The notes under the pieces: model-generated | Seen by the model: the letters and a program-made list of their open reading frames with translations, nothing else | What the model was told of the DNA's origin: nothing | Databases searched by the model: none | Assembly: GCA_914767885.1 (NCBI GenBank) | Contig: CAJZBQ010000001.1 | Span: 620,001-684,000 of the forward strand | DNA length: 64,000 nucleotides | From: Blepharisma stoltei | Taxonomy: Eukaryota > Ciliophora > Heterotrichea > Heterotrichida > Blepharismidae | Direction: 5' to 3' | Shown here: positions 57,401-64,000 of the stretch, piece by piece | Numbering within the stretch: the first letter of the stretch is position 1 | How the letters are laid out: every line of letters begins with the position of its first letter | Position numbers and translations under genes: made by a program

Positions 57401-57606
57401 TTTTTTTTTTGGGAAATTCCCTTACTCTCCCCCCATAATATTTTTAAAATAATTTTCAACTTATAAAAAAATATTATTTTACAATTAAAAATTTATATAT
57501 AATTTTTTTTAAAAAATAAAAATTAACCCCCCTCCGTGAGCGAACAAAAATTTTTTGTTCGCTCACGGAGGGGGGGGGGAGTAAGAACATTTATCTTTTC
57601 TTCCAT
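54454..57606 (-). CDS. TPR protein, host of the pogo-like transposon
   Basis: Exon 1 is only 25 bp (57606-57582, MEEKINVL). The transposon IES follows, then TPR repeats at 55746-55233 (REGNYKQAIEILEQDF, ATYNNYACYYKKQAKYRTAL, INPTGDVHLNLCAVSSLIGK), a second IES at 55127-55232, and a basic C-terminal half (SVDFAEKYLSKGHSVIDNLK to KDIVENTEK). The total is 403 aa. Both joins are exact in frame: KINVLKREGNYKQA and AVEMEYEESLDYYRRS. The layout is like the TPR/IQ protein at 9174. The function is unknown; TPR-mediated protein binding is likely. Confidence 0.88.
55127..55232. other. IES in the TPR gene
   Basis: 106 bp, AT-rich, TA-bounded, stops in frame. Weak inverted ends (TACTAAATAAACACTACTC and TACACTTGGCTGATAATC). 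Removal restores a TPR helix. Confidence 0.83.
55747..57581 (-). mobile_element. Pogo/Tigger-type DNA transposon inserted as an IES (family B)
   Basis: 1835 bp bounded by TA. The TIR is a C-run followed by TCCGTGAGCGAACAAAA. The left end holds two direct copies of the core (55762 and 55821), separated by CATTAGAAAAATCCCTATTT and TTTTGGTCAAAAACCCACC. The right end holds the core in both orientations around a short centre (57530-57580), a foldback. The interior encodes a DDE transposase. Removal restores the host TPR gene exactly. Confidence 0.95.
56033..57245 (-). pseudogene. Pogo/Tigger-like transposase (HTH + DDE), probably frameshifted near the 3' end
   Basis: From MYKGKRKYIEIWQKVEIAEF the first 60 residues are a psq/CENP-B-type helix-turn-helix, and residues 70-140 a second CENP-B-type DNA-binding part (WFTAIREQGIQVL ... 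WWQGFRTRNNLSFRK). The catalytic domain follows with the three acidic residues visible as YNFDETRFD, LLIYDQAGSHK and YLQPLDALVIANFK (DDD type, usual for pogo). A TGA in FDWDVK is Trp. Past FKSKTTDFRIKFQ (about 56235) the expected C-terminal helices continue in another frame to a stop at 56033, so there is a one-base frame change in an A-run: either real decay or a sequence error. No nearby 15-16 nt intron explains it. Confidence 0.85.
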
Positions 57607-57747
57607 AGATACTTATTTGCAACATATTAAATGCATTATGATGTCAAAAAGGAAAATTATATTTATTGAAAGAAACAGTATTTAGCTTTAATAAAATATC
57701 TATAAGAAGCTTAAAATATTTAATAAATATAAAAGTGACAAAAATAA

Positions 57748-58173
57748 TTATGTTAAATTTTTATGCCTGAGATAAAGGTGATTTCTACTATCACGTCTTT
57801 TAATTCCACGCTCATCTGCACACGCTTCACATTGATAGAGAACATTTCCTTTTTCCAACGATCCTTGCCCTGGGATAACTCTAAAAGATATTTTCTTCCC
57901 ATTATCATAATTTTGAATAAGCAGTCTTGTAGGCAGAATCCTATTATTTTCAAAAATCCTGATATTAGCTGGCAGAACATTTCCTTTTGCTATATCATTT
58001 ATATATTTAAGCCTCATAAAAAATTCAGTGGAGTCTCTCATTGACAGCTTCAGGTCATCTAAGACTGAGAAAAAATCTTTAGAAGAGAAAAACAAGGCAT
58101 CTAGATCGCAGCCAAGCTCATCAAGTCTTTTGATATGCTTTGGGTCATTTCCTACAATATAATCTAAATTCAT
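57748..58173 (-). CDS. 141-aa C2H2-like finger family, copy 1
   Basis: MNLDYIVGNDPKHIKRLDEL to HKNLT. The N-terminal 85 residues are helical with conserved DYIVGND, DLDALFFSSKDFFSVLDDLK and EFFMRLKYI. The central beta part has PTRLLIQN and RVIPGQG; the C-terminus has a C-x2-C ... H-x4-H pattern (YQCEACADERGIKRRDSRNH then LYLRH). I do not recognise the family. Copies 1, 2 and 4 are exactly 141 aa and the fourth member is broken. No intron or IES. Confidence 0.82.
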   Translation of the reverse strand: MNLDYIVGNDPKHIKRLDELGCDLDALFFSSKDFFSVLDDLKLSMRDSTEFFMRLKYINDIAKGNVLPANIRIFENNRILPTRLLIQNYDNGKKISFRVIPGQGSLEKGNVLYQCEACADERGIKRRDSRNHLYLRHKNLT

Positions 58174-58212
58174 TATAAGGGGGGTGTATTCTAAAAAATC
58201 TGGCTTTTTATA

Positions 58213-58638
58213 ATGGATTTAAACTATATCGTAGGAAACGACAAGAAGAAGCTTAAAAAGTTTGATGAGCATGGATATGACCTTGAGTCCTTATTTATCA
58301 TTTCCAAGGATTTTTTCTCAATTTGTGATGATCTCAATCTGTCTCATAAAGAAGCATCAGAATTTTTTATCAGGGTCAAAATAATGAAAGAAGCTTCTGA
58401 AGGCCAGCCATTCCCTCCAAATCTCCTCATGTATGAAAATAGCAAAAAATGCCCTACAAGAATCAGCATTGTCAATAACGATACTTATAATAAAGTATTA
58501 TTCAAAATTGTCCCAGGCCAAGGAAAATGTGAAAAACTCAATGTTCTTTTTAGATGCGAGATGTGCAGAGAAGATTCCCAAATTAAAAGAAGTGACTTAA
58601 AGATACATACAGCATTAAAGCATAATAATTTAGCTTAA
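58213..58638 (+). CDS. 141-aa C2H2-like finger family, copy 2
   Basis: MDLNYIVGNDKKKLKKFDEH to HNNLA, aligning end to end with copies 1 and 4: DLESLFIISKDFFSICDDLN, EFFIRVKIM, PTRISIVN, KIVPGQGKCEKLNVLFRCEM and the finger CEMCREDSQIKRSDLKIH then TALKH. It is divergent from copy 1, with 39 bp between the two ATGs. Possibly a small DNA- or RNA-binding protein, from the finger only. Confidence 0.82.
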   Translation: MDLNYIVGNDKKKLKKFDEHGYDLESLFIISKDFFSICDDLNLSHKEASEFFIRVKIMKEASEGQPFPPNLLMYENSKKCPTRISIVNNDTYNKVLFKIVPGQGKCEKLNVLFRCEMCREDSQIKRSDLKIHTALKHNNLA

Positions 58639-58639
58639 T

Positions 58640-58702
58640 AATTAAAATTAAAATTTAAAATATTTTTCATAATTAAAATTAAAATTTAAAATATTTTTCA
58701 TA
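58640..58702 (+). repeat. Tandem duplication of about 31 bp
   Basis: Two direct, near-identical copies of AATTAAAATTAAAATTTAAA plus TATTTTTCAT between family copies 2 and 3. Confidence 0.85.
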
Positions 58703-58728
58703 ATTTACATTAATAGCCCCCTTTTATA

Positions 58729-59156
58729 ATGGATTTAAACTATATTGTGTCAAACAGTGAAGAAGTACTGAAAAGAGTTGAAGACTTAGGCTGCGACTTG
58801 GAATCCTTATTTTATATTTCTAAAGATGTATTTTCGATATTTGACAGTCTGAACCTTTCTTTCAAAAGAATCCGCAGAGTTTTTTATTAGAATTAAGAAT
58901 GCTCTTGACGCATCAGAAGGAAAAGCAGTCCCAGAAAATATAATTTTGTACGAGAATGATAGAAAAAAACCTACAAGATTAAGTGTGGAAAATAAAGAGT
59001 CAGGAAATATGATTTTTTTTCAAGTTGTTCCAGGGCAGAGCAAAATTACAAAAGGAAACGTTCTTTATAATTGCGAATCTTTGCAGCAATAATATTCCTA
59101 TAAAAAGAGCGCATGTGAAAAGACATATAGAAACAAAACATAAAAATTTAATTTAA
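58729..59156 (+). pseudogene. 141-aa C2H2-like finger family, copy 3, two frame breaks
   Basis: Starts MDLNYIVSNSEEVLKRVEDL, and each part aligns with copies 1, 2 and 4. A one-base frame change lies at about 58872 (before EFFIRIKNALDASEG) and a second at about 59083, just after YNCES, in the finger, whose second Cys is displaced. The upstream context TTTATAATGGATTTAAACTA is shared with copies 2 and 4, so the copy arose by duplication. Likely a pseudogene. Confidence 0.75.
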
Positions 59157-59313
59157 AAATTATGACTTATTGTTAAAAATCTTAATTATTTATATTTGGT
59201 GAGGCAAGTAATCTTAGTATTAAATTATTAAATTATTATACTTGGTAATAAAAAATATATGCTCTATAAAATTATTTAATTTATTAGTTATAATGAGTTA
59301 GTAATATTTTATT

Positions 59314-59739
59314 TTAATTAAGATTTTTATGTTTGGCAAATATATGCCTTTTAGTATCGAATCTTTTTATTGCAGTATCTTCTTGGCATTCTTCACATTT
59401 ATAAAGAATGTTCCCTTTTCTGACTGATCCTTGGCCTGGAATAATTCTAAAATATAGTTTATTTCCTGTCTCTTTATTCTGAACAATAAGTCTTGTAGGT
59501 AGAGTTTTGTTATTTTCATAAATTTGGATATTTTCTGCAAGATTACTTCCTTGAGATGCATCATGGATATATTTAAGCCTCATAAAGAATTCTGCAGAAT
59601 TTCTTAAGCTGAGCTTAAGATCGTTCATTACTGAAAAAAGGTCGCTGGACATAGCAAATAGGGAGTTCATGGTGCATTCAAGTTCTTCAAATCTTTGAGT
59701 GTGCCTTAAATTATTTCCTACAAGATAATTTAAATCCAT
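59314..59739 (-). CDS. 141-aa C2H2-like finger family, copy 4
   Basis: MDLNYLVGNNLRHTQRFEEL to HKNLN. Same motif order: SSDLFSVMNDLKLSLRNSAE, EFFMRLKYIHDASQG, PTRLIVQN, RIIPGQGSVRKGNILYKCEE and the finger CEECQEDTAIKRFDTKRH then IFAKH. Closest by eye to copy 1. It is uninterrupted. Confidence 0.82.
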   Translation of the reverse strand: MDLNYLVGNNLRHTQRFEELECTMNSLFAMSSDLFSVMNDLKLSLRNSAEFFMRLKYIHDASQGSNLAENIQIYENNKTLPTRLIVQNKETGNKLYFRIIPGQGSVRKGNILYKCEECQEDTAIKRFDTKRHIFAKHKNLN

Positions 59740-59919
59740 TATAAATGGGGACTAAAAAATAAATTAATTAATTTGGGAAAATATAATCAAAAATAAAATA
59801 TGCTACTATTAAACACTGATGTTTATTTATAAAATTAAGCTTGAGAATATGAGCTTTAGAAATTAAGAAATAAATTATGTTAATTAATCAGCTATGTCAT
59901 AGACAATGTCTCTTTTTGT

Positions 59920-60540
59920 TAATGAAGACATATAAATATAAAAAAATTTCAATATCAAAATCACAGGCATGATACAAATAATTAAATAGCACGATTTGAA
60001 ATAAAAACTAAAGCTAAATGTTGAATTCTTTGGGCAATTTTCTCAAAAATCTGGAATAGTTTCAACAACACATAGTGCCTCAAAAAGAGTTGCTAATGGT
60101 ATAAGAATAAAAAATGCATTATATTTCAGCCAAAATATCCAATTTATCAACCCATAAAATTTCGTAAGAAAATATAAATAATCAGTGATATCAATTAAAG
60201 CTCACGATAAAACAGCTCCAATAGGCCAATTACTCTATATTAATCCTACTCATGGTATCAAATCCCTTATCCCAAAAAATATCAAAATTCTGACACAGTT
60301 TTGGACTATATTAGGCCAAATATTGCAAGATAGTCTATAATACTTGTGAAAGACCTGAATATACCTTACTTCAACAATACTTAATCCAAGCATAATCTCT
60401 AGTAATCTCCTAATTTTCACATCATATAAGATTTCAACTGTTTTGTTCTCCACAACATACTCGCACGCGAATCACAGCACAGAAATTCATCCCACAAGCT
60501 GTACGCTATTAAAAATCGCCAAATAATCTTCAAATTTCAT
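59920..60540 (-). CDS. HACD/PTPLA-like (3-hydroxyacyl-CoA dehydratase family) membrane protein, one 15-nt intron
   Basis: 201 aa after splicing 60235-60249. About six membrane segments. Family-like stretches: LLEIMLGLSIVEVRYIQVF, LSWALIDITDYLYF, WLKYNAFFILIP and TLFEALCVVE. In HACD enzymes a Tyr (in LYP) and a Glu seven residues later catalyse removal of water in very-long-chain fatty-acid elongation. Here the Glu of FEAL is present but the Tyr position is Ile (LIP), and the usual WS..E..RY motif is altered to SWALIDITDY. So the fold looks right but catalysis is doubtful. Three TGA codons are Trp. Confidence 0.78.
60235..60249 (-). other. 15-nt intron
   Basis: Minus strand GTAGGATTAATATAG. 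Splicing gives RDLIPWSNWPIGAVLSW. Confidence 0.92.
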
Positions 60541-60559
60541 AATTAATTTCCTTACTAAA
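60541..60559. promoter_or_regulatory. 19-bp bidirectional gene spacer
   Basis: The whole interval between two divergent ATG codons, AATTAATTTCCTTACTAAA. No TATA element or other known site is recognisable. Confidence 0.6.
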
Positions 60560-61938
60560 ATGAATTTTGATGAAGAAACAGACAAAGAATACGAAAATAA
60601 CGCCATAAAACTCCTTCAAAATCAGCTCTCCAAAGTAAATTTAATTTACTCCCCTTTAAATTGGAACAAAAAATCCTGTTCCAATTTAAAGGGTTAATTT
60701 TATTTTTAAAAAAAAAATTATTACTAAATTTTTCTAGAATAAAAAATTAATCAACTGTTTAATTGCATTTAGTTATATTGTTTTTTATTTAGGTCAAAAC
60801 TAATTTTATAAAAAATTATTAATAAAGTTTCCTATTGAAAAGCTTTGTTCCAATTTAAAGAGGGTCAAAGTACCTAAAAAATGAAGATTTACTGATGTTT
60901 TGATCCAATTTAAAGGGAGGGATTTAGTTAACAGTCCAATCCCGAAGCCTTTGTCAATCTCTCAAAGGTGAAAAAGAGCGGCTGGAAAGACTTTCGTCCC
61001 AACTGCATCTCACAAAGCAACAAATCGATTTTTTCTCACAGGAAACTCACCGTGCCTTAGAAGGTATTAAAGACGCCAACTGGCAATTTACCAAAGAAAT
61101 ATGTAGCGAACTCGGAAAAATAAAAAATCCTACTAACACATTGCTTGAAGTTTGCGATAAATTCATGCTCATGCTTGACCAAAAAGACAGATCTTGGAAG
61201 ACTTTTCGGGCAATCACAAAAAATTACAGCCCACTAAGAAGCCTTATGAGCAGCGTCCAAGCAGAAAATTTGACTGATGAACAAGTTAATGAAATTTTAC
61301 CTATATGAAAAAAGCAGCAACAAATACAAGCAAAACTTCAAAAAGTCAGTAAAGGTGCCCAAGTAATCGCAGAATGGATTTCTTACTCAGTTGAATACAA
61401 GCTCAAAAAAGAAACCCTGACTTCTTCTAAACGAAGGCTGCCTGAGCTAGAAAAAAAGGTTAAAAATCAAGTAAGCAAAATTGCAGAAATTAATGCTCAG
61501 ATTTTGATATTAGAAGAACAGATAAGTGAAGTGAAAATAAATATTGATAACTCCCCTGGCGACGAGGAAGAACAAACTGAAGAAGAAATGAGCGTGATTT
61601 CTATGAGGTCGACCAATTTATCAGTTAAGCCGAAAAATGAAGAAAAAGTGGTTAGCTTTGCACAGGATGGGTTTGCTGAAGAAATAGTTCAGCGATCGAA
61701 TATAAAAGACACACTTTCTGAGGTCCCAAATGAAGGGTGTGATATTAAAGAACAAAATATTTTGATAGATACGCCTAGGTTTATTGAAAGCAAATTCCCG
61801 AATTTTAATTTGATGTCGGAAGATCTGTATGGGGAAGAACCGAAAAAAAGCAAAGAAGACGAGGATCATGTAGATATTATTTATGAGGACAATCATGAGC
61901 TTATGGGGTGCTGCCGATCAAGGTTTTTTTGCTTTTAA
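60560..61938 (+). CDS. Dynein-stalk-like coiled-coil protein, split by a MITE
   Basis: 363 aa after removing 60642-60928. Residues 1-130 and 210-265 form two coiled-coil arms. Between them VCDKFMLMLDQKDRSWKTFR ... LTDEQVNEILPIWKK then VSKGAQVIAEWISYSVEYKL resembles the microtubule-binding tip of dynein heavy chain (the SKA...L..WV pattern). No motor domain is present, so it would be an isolated stalk-like protein. The C-terminal third is acidic and ends CCRSRFFCF, a Cys cluster that might be lipid-modified. One TGA is Trp. The join is SKVNLTVQSRSL; a second TA choice leaves two residues fewer. Confidence 0.78.
60642..60928. mobile_element. IES, MITE family C (reverse of the 12772 copy)
   Basis: 287 bp, TA-bounded. 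The left end is a foldback: TTTAAATTGGAACAAAAAAT then the complement core to about 60697. The right end has two direct copies (TTCCAATTTAAAGAGGG at 60848 and ATCCAATTTAAAGGGAGGG at 60902), with ACCTAAAAAATGAAGATTTA between them. It matches the 12772 element reversed. Confidence 0.92.
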
Positions 61939-62080
61939 GTGGTTAATTTTTGTATAAATTTAAAATTTTCAAGGAATTTAAGGAATTTGTGGGAAAAGGA
62001 ATAGCCTTTTTATTTTGATTCCATTTAAAGAAATCTAAAGTGCATTTAAAATGATTTTTTCTTACAATTATAATTAAAAT

Positions 62081-62233
62081 ATGGAAAGCACTTGGGTGAT
62101 TATATTTTTGGTGCTTCTAATATTTGGAGGAGGGTTTGGGTACATTTATTGGAAGAATCTTCATATGCTTAACAAGCCGAAGAATAAGAAGCCTAAGAAA
62201 AAAGATAAACAAAACTGGTCAATTGATGGGTAA
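62081..62233 (+). CDS. 50-aa single-pass membrane protein
   Basis: MESTWVIIFLVLLIFGGGFG then a Tyr/Trp boundary and a Lys-rich tail (KPKNKKPKKKDKQNWSIDG). One N-terminal membrane helix (residues 5-24), with a GGGFG glycine motif and a strongly basic cytosolic tail: the usual form of small tail-out membrane proteins. An ATG in AT-rich context and a clean TAA support it, but it is short and no homologue comes to mind. Confidence 0.55.
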   Translation: MESTWVIIFLVLLIFGGGFGYIYWKNLHMLNKPKNKKPKKKDKQNWSIDG

Positions 62234-62673
62234 CTAATCACTCTACTTTAACACTTACTTTTCTAGAAAAAATTACTTTATTTTATGATTTCTTTTCGAT
62301 TATTATTTTAAGAATTCAATAACATGTTTTTTGGAAGTAATTTGGCTTTAAGCCCTGATTAATAAAATCAATTAACTGTACCAAAAATTTAATTGCTTTG
62401 CAAACTATATGAGGGTAATATTTTATTAAAAAATAAAAATTTATCTCACAAGCTAAACATTTAAATAGAAAATAAAACATGCTTTTTATTATAAAACATC
62501 CATAATTTTGTATTACTTTGCCTTAAATTAACTAAATAAAGCTAGCTGTTAATAAAAATATCAATTAAATCAATTAAAATATGAAGAAATTTGATTAATG
62601 GCAAATTGGTTTAGAATAAATAATCCATAGGCACTTTCCTTATGGTTTAATAATTCAGACGTTCGTATAAAAA
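62234..62673. other. Intergenic, no supported feature
   Basis: About 440 bp, AT-rich. No frame, repeat or RNA gene seen. Confidence 0.5.
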
Positions 62674-62970
62674 ATGGGCTGCGCTGGATCGAAGAAAGTT
62701 AAAAAAGAAGCTAAATTGCATCCTTCACGGACGGAGCCAGCAGAAAAAGAGCATCCAGAATTTGAAGAATCAAAACATGGAATCTCAAAAGGGAATATCT
62801 CAGAAGACTCCAGAGTTCTTGCAAAGCTTCAGACTATAAATAATATTTACAGAGTTGTTGTAATGGCAGAATTCAATGAACAAATCGGAATTCAAGTAGA
62901 TAATGAGCATCCACAAGAGTTGAATAAAAAAAAGGACGAAGAAAATAAACTTGAAAATCAATCTCAGTAG
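62674..62970 (+). CDS. Small N-myristoylated/palmitoylated protein
   Basis: 98 aa starting MGCAGSKKVKKEAKLH: Gly2 for myristoylation, Cys3 for palmitoylation and a basic patch, the standard dual-lipid membrane anchor. The DHHC enzyme at 1467 belongs to the enzyme class that would add the palmitate. The rest is charged (SKGNISEDSRVLAKLQTINN ... ENKLENQSQ) with no known domain. It is uninterrupted. Confidence 0.75.
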   Translation: MGCAGSKKVKKEAKLHPSRTEPAEKEHPEFEESKHGISKGNISEDSRVLAKLQTINNIYRVVVMAEFNEQIGIQVDNEHPQELNKKKDEENKLENQSQ

Positions 62971-63837
62971 TTGATGGCTTTAAAATTGCATTGTTTTCTA
63001 ACTTAAAATGTTCAGTTTTTTATTTTGTTTTTTTAATTATATATTGATGTGCACAATTAGAGATTAATATGCAGTATTATGTTTATTAATTTTCATAATT
63101 AGATAAAATGTAGGTTTTAATTCAGGAATTGATAAATTATTATTACTAAAAATTTGAAAATTTTATAAAATTTTTATACTTCGCAGGAATAACAAGCTAA
63201 GATAAATTAAATTTCATCCTTTTTCATATTAATTCGAATATTTGGTTTAAATTAGTATCAAAATATAGCAAAAATCATTTAAATTGCTAACTTCCATTGG
63301 TTAGAAGCAAACATTAGAAAAATCCGTTTTTAGGAAAATTACCTTGGCTCCAGAGCAAAAAACTTATACATTATTAATGATGATTATGATGGAATCAGCA
63401 GTCAATTATATAAATTTAAAAAAAAATTATGCCTTAAAACATAATTTTAAAAATTAAAATACATTCTTCATTTTAAATATTTAGAAGGTTTTTTGAAATC
63501 TGAAAAGTTATTTTAATACACACAAAATTATAAACACTACAGGAATATTCAAACGTTATTCTATTTTTCTCAAAATTAGTTTGAAAAGGACACTTTCTAG
63601 CCAGTAAAAATAATTTTCAGGTGTAAAAATATATAGAAATTTTAAATAAATTTGATTAAAAATTACATCTTTATTAAAAGCCATTGCTAGCTAAGGGAAG
63701 ATTAAGCATCTTAGATATGCTTTTATAAAAATAAAAATTAATTTTAATTGTTTTCAATTAAATAAATAACTGAACCATTTTGGAAAAGTTTTTAATCGAA
63801 AAATGGATTTATTTTTCATCCACATGATAATAATAAA
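62971..63837. other. Intergenic, holds one TIR element
   Basis: AT-rich spacer between two plus-strand genes. The only structure seen is the element at 63288-63702. Confidence 0.5.
63288..63702. mobile_element. Intergenic TIR element related to family B
   Basis: 415 bp, TA-bounded, inverted ends CTTCCATTGGTTAG and CTTCCCTTAGCTAG. Just inside the left end comes CATTAGAAAAATCCGTTTTT, nearly the spacer found between the two TIR copies of the transposon at 55747, followed by a second TIR-like core GGCTCCAGAGCAAAAAA. The interior is non-coding. Confidence 0.72.
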
Positions 63838-64000
63838 ATGGCAGATCACTTTGAGAGAGTTGCGCAATTGGTTGTTGAATTCAAACTAAGCGGAGGTACC
63901 CTAGAGGGAGATAAAGGATATCAAGTCTACGGACTTTATAAACAAGCTACATCAGGTGATAACACCGCTCCTAGACCAGCAGATGAAGCAGCTGCACGCA
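63838..64000 (+). CDS. ACBP: Acyl-CoA-binding protein, N-terminal part
   Basis: Runs off the right edge after 54 codons. MADHFERVAQLVVEFK, then YQVYGLYKQATSGDN with the acyl-CoA-binding Tyr and Lys of the ACBP signature, and PRPADEAAAR. It carries long-chain acyl-CoA in the cytosol. The start at 63838 matches the usual ACBP start. Confidence 0.93.
   Translation, partial: MADHFERVAQLVVEFKLSGGTLEGDKGYQVYGLYKQATSGDNTAPRPADEAAAR

Noticed and set aside
55747-57581. Assembly artefact as cause of the long C/G runs at the transposon ends
   Set aside because: C-runs next to TA recur at independent elements (23497, 30460, 3781), so they belong to the ends, although exact run lengths may be unreliable.
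1-64000. Reading TGA as stop and calling many genes pseudogenes
   Set aside because: TGA falls at Trp positions of conserved motifs in VPS34, CK1, PIEZO and others and never ends a conserved protein here.
1-64000. CRISPR arrays, bacterial operons, ribosome-binding sites, rRNA genes
   Set aside because: The window is eukaryotic nuclear DNA; no arrays or rRNA sequence were seen, and GC-rich blocks first suspected as rRNA fragments are SINE-like elements.

Overview
The window is germline (micronuclear) DNA of a heterotrich ciliate, most likely Blepharisma or a close relative. Four signs support this. (1) In-frame TGA codons occur inside almost every conserved protein (VPS34, PIEZO, the sugar transporter, HSP70) where tryptophan fits, while TAA and TAG end genes. 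(2) Spliceosomal introns are only 15 or 16 nt with GT..AG ends (six clear cases). (3) Base composition is very AT-rich and genes are tightly packed, with some divergent start codons only 19-25 bp apart. (4) Exons are repeatedly broken by non-coding segments bounded by TA dinucleotides, and removing each segment with one TA restores the frame of a conserved protein. These behave as internal eliminated sequences (IESs). The species name is inference.

Layout. 1-10.7 kb: a secreted protein (partial), a DHHC palmitoyltransferase, a PH+PHR protein, DRG1 GTPase (with IES), a low-complexity protein, a sorting nexin (IES), a nucleotide-sugar transporter and a TPR/IQ protein. 10.7-19 kb: a SINE-like repeat, two divergent hypothetical genes, tRNA-Ile(UAU), a FAR1-type zinc-finger protein, a coiled-coil protein and a casein kinase 1. 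19.4-28.2 kb: a full PIEZO mechanosensitive channel gene (about 2331 aa) broken by six TA-bounded IESs and one SINE-like element. 28.2-38.6 kb: a coiled-coil gene and a giant SF1 helicase gene of the TRANK1 type (about 2451 aa) broken by six IESs and two SINE-like elements. 39.4-45.8 kb: VPS34, an acid lipase, a coiled-coil protein and a dual-specificity phosphatase with a decayed relative. 47-54 kb: an EF-hand protein, primase small subunit, an ER HSP70/GRP170-like chaperone and the TFIIA large subunit. 54.4-57.6 kb: a TPR gene carrying a complete pogo/Tigger-type DNA transposon as an IES. 57.7-59.8 kb: four copies of an unrecognised 141-aa family with a C2H2-like finger. 59.9-64 kb: a HACD-like protein, a dynein-stalk-like coiled coil, two small membrane-associated proteins and the start of acyl-CoA-binding protein.

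Mobile DNA is the main theme. Three TIR families that differ in TIR core sequence (one with a transposase) share the same asymmetric layout: a foldback TIR at one end, two spaced direct TIR copies at the other, and a conserved spacer motif between those copies. A second class, 0.3-0.6 kb GC-richer SINE-like elements with a shared 5' motif, short-repeat tails and 10-15 bp target-site duplications, also lies inside exons. Deleting the element plus one duplication copy restores the frame. A third class is palindromic. Applying all proposed excisions and introns gives codon-multiple lengths for every interrupted gene. I used this to check coordinates, and it allows an error of about 1-3 bp where several TA choices exist.
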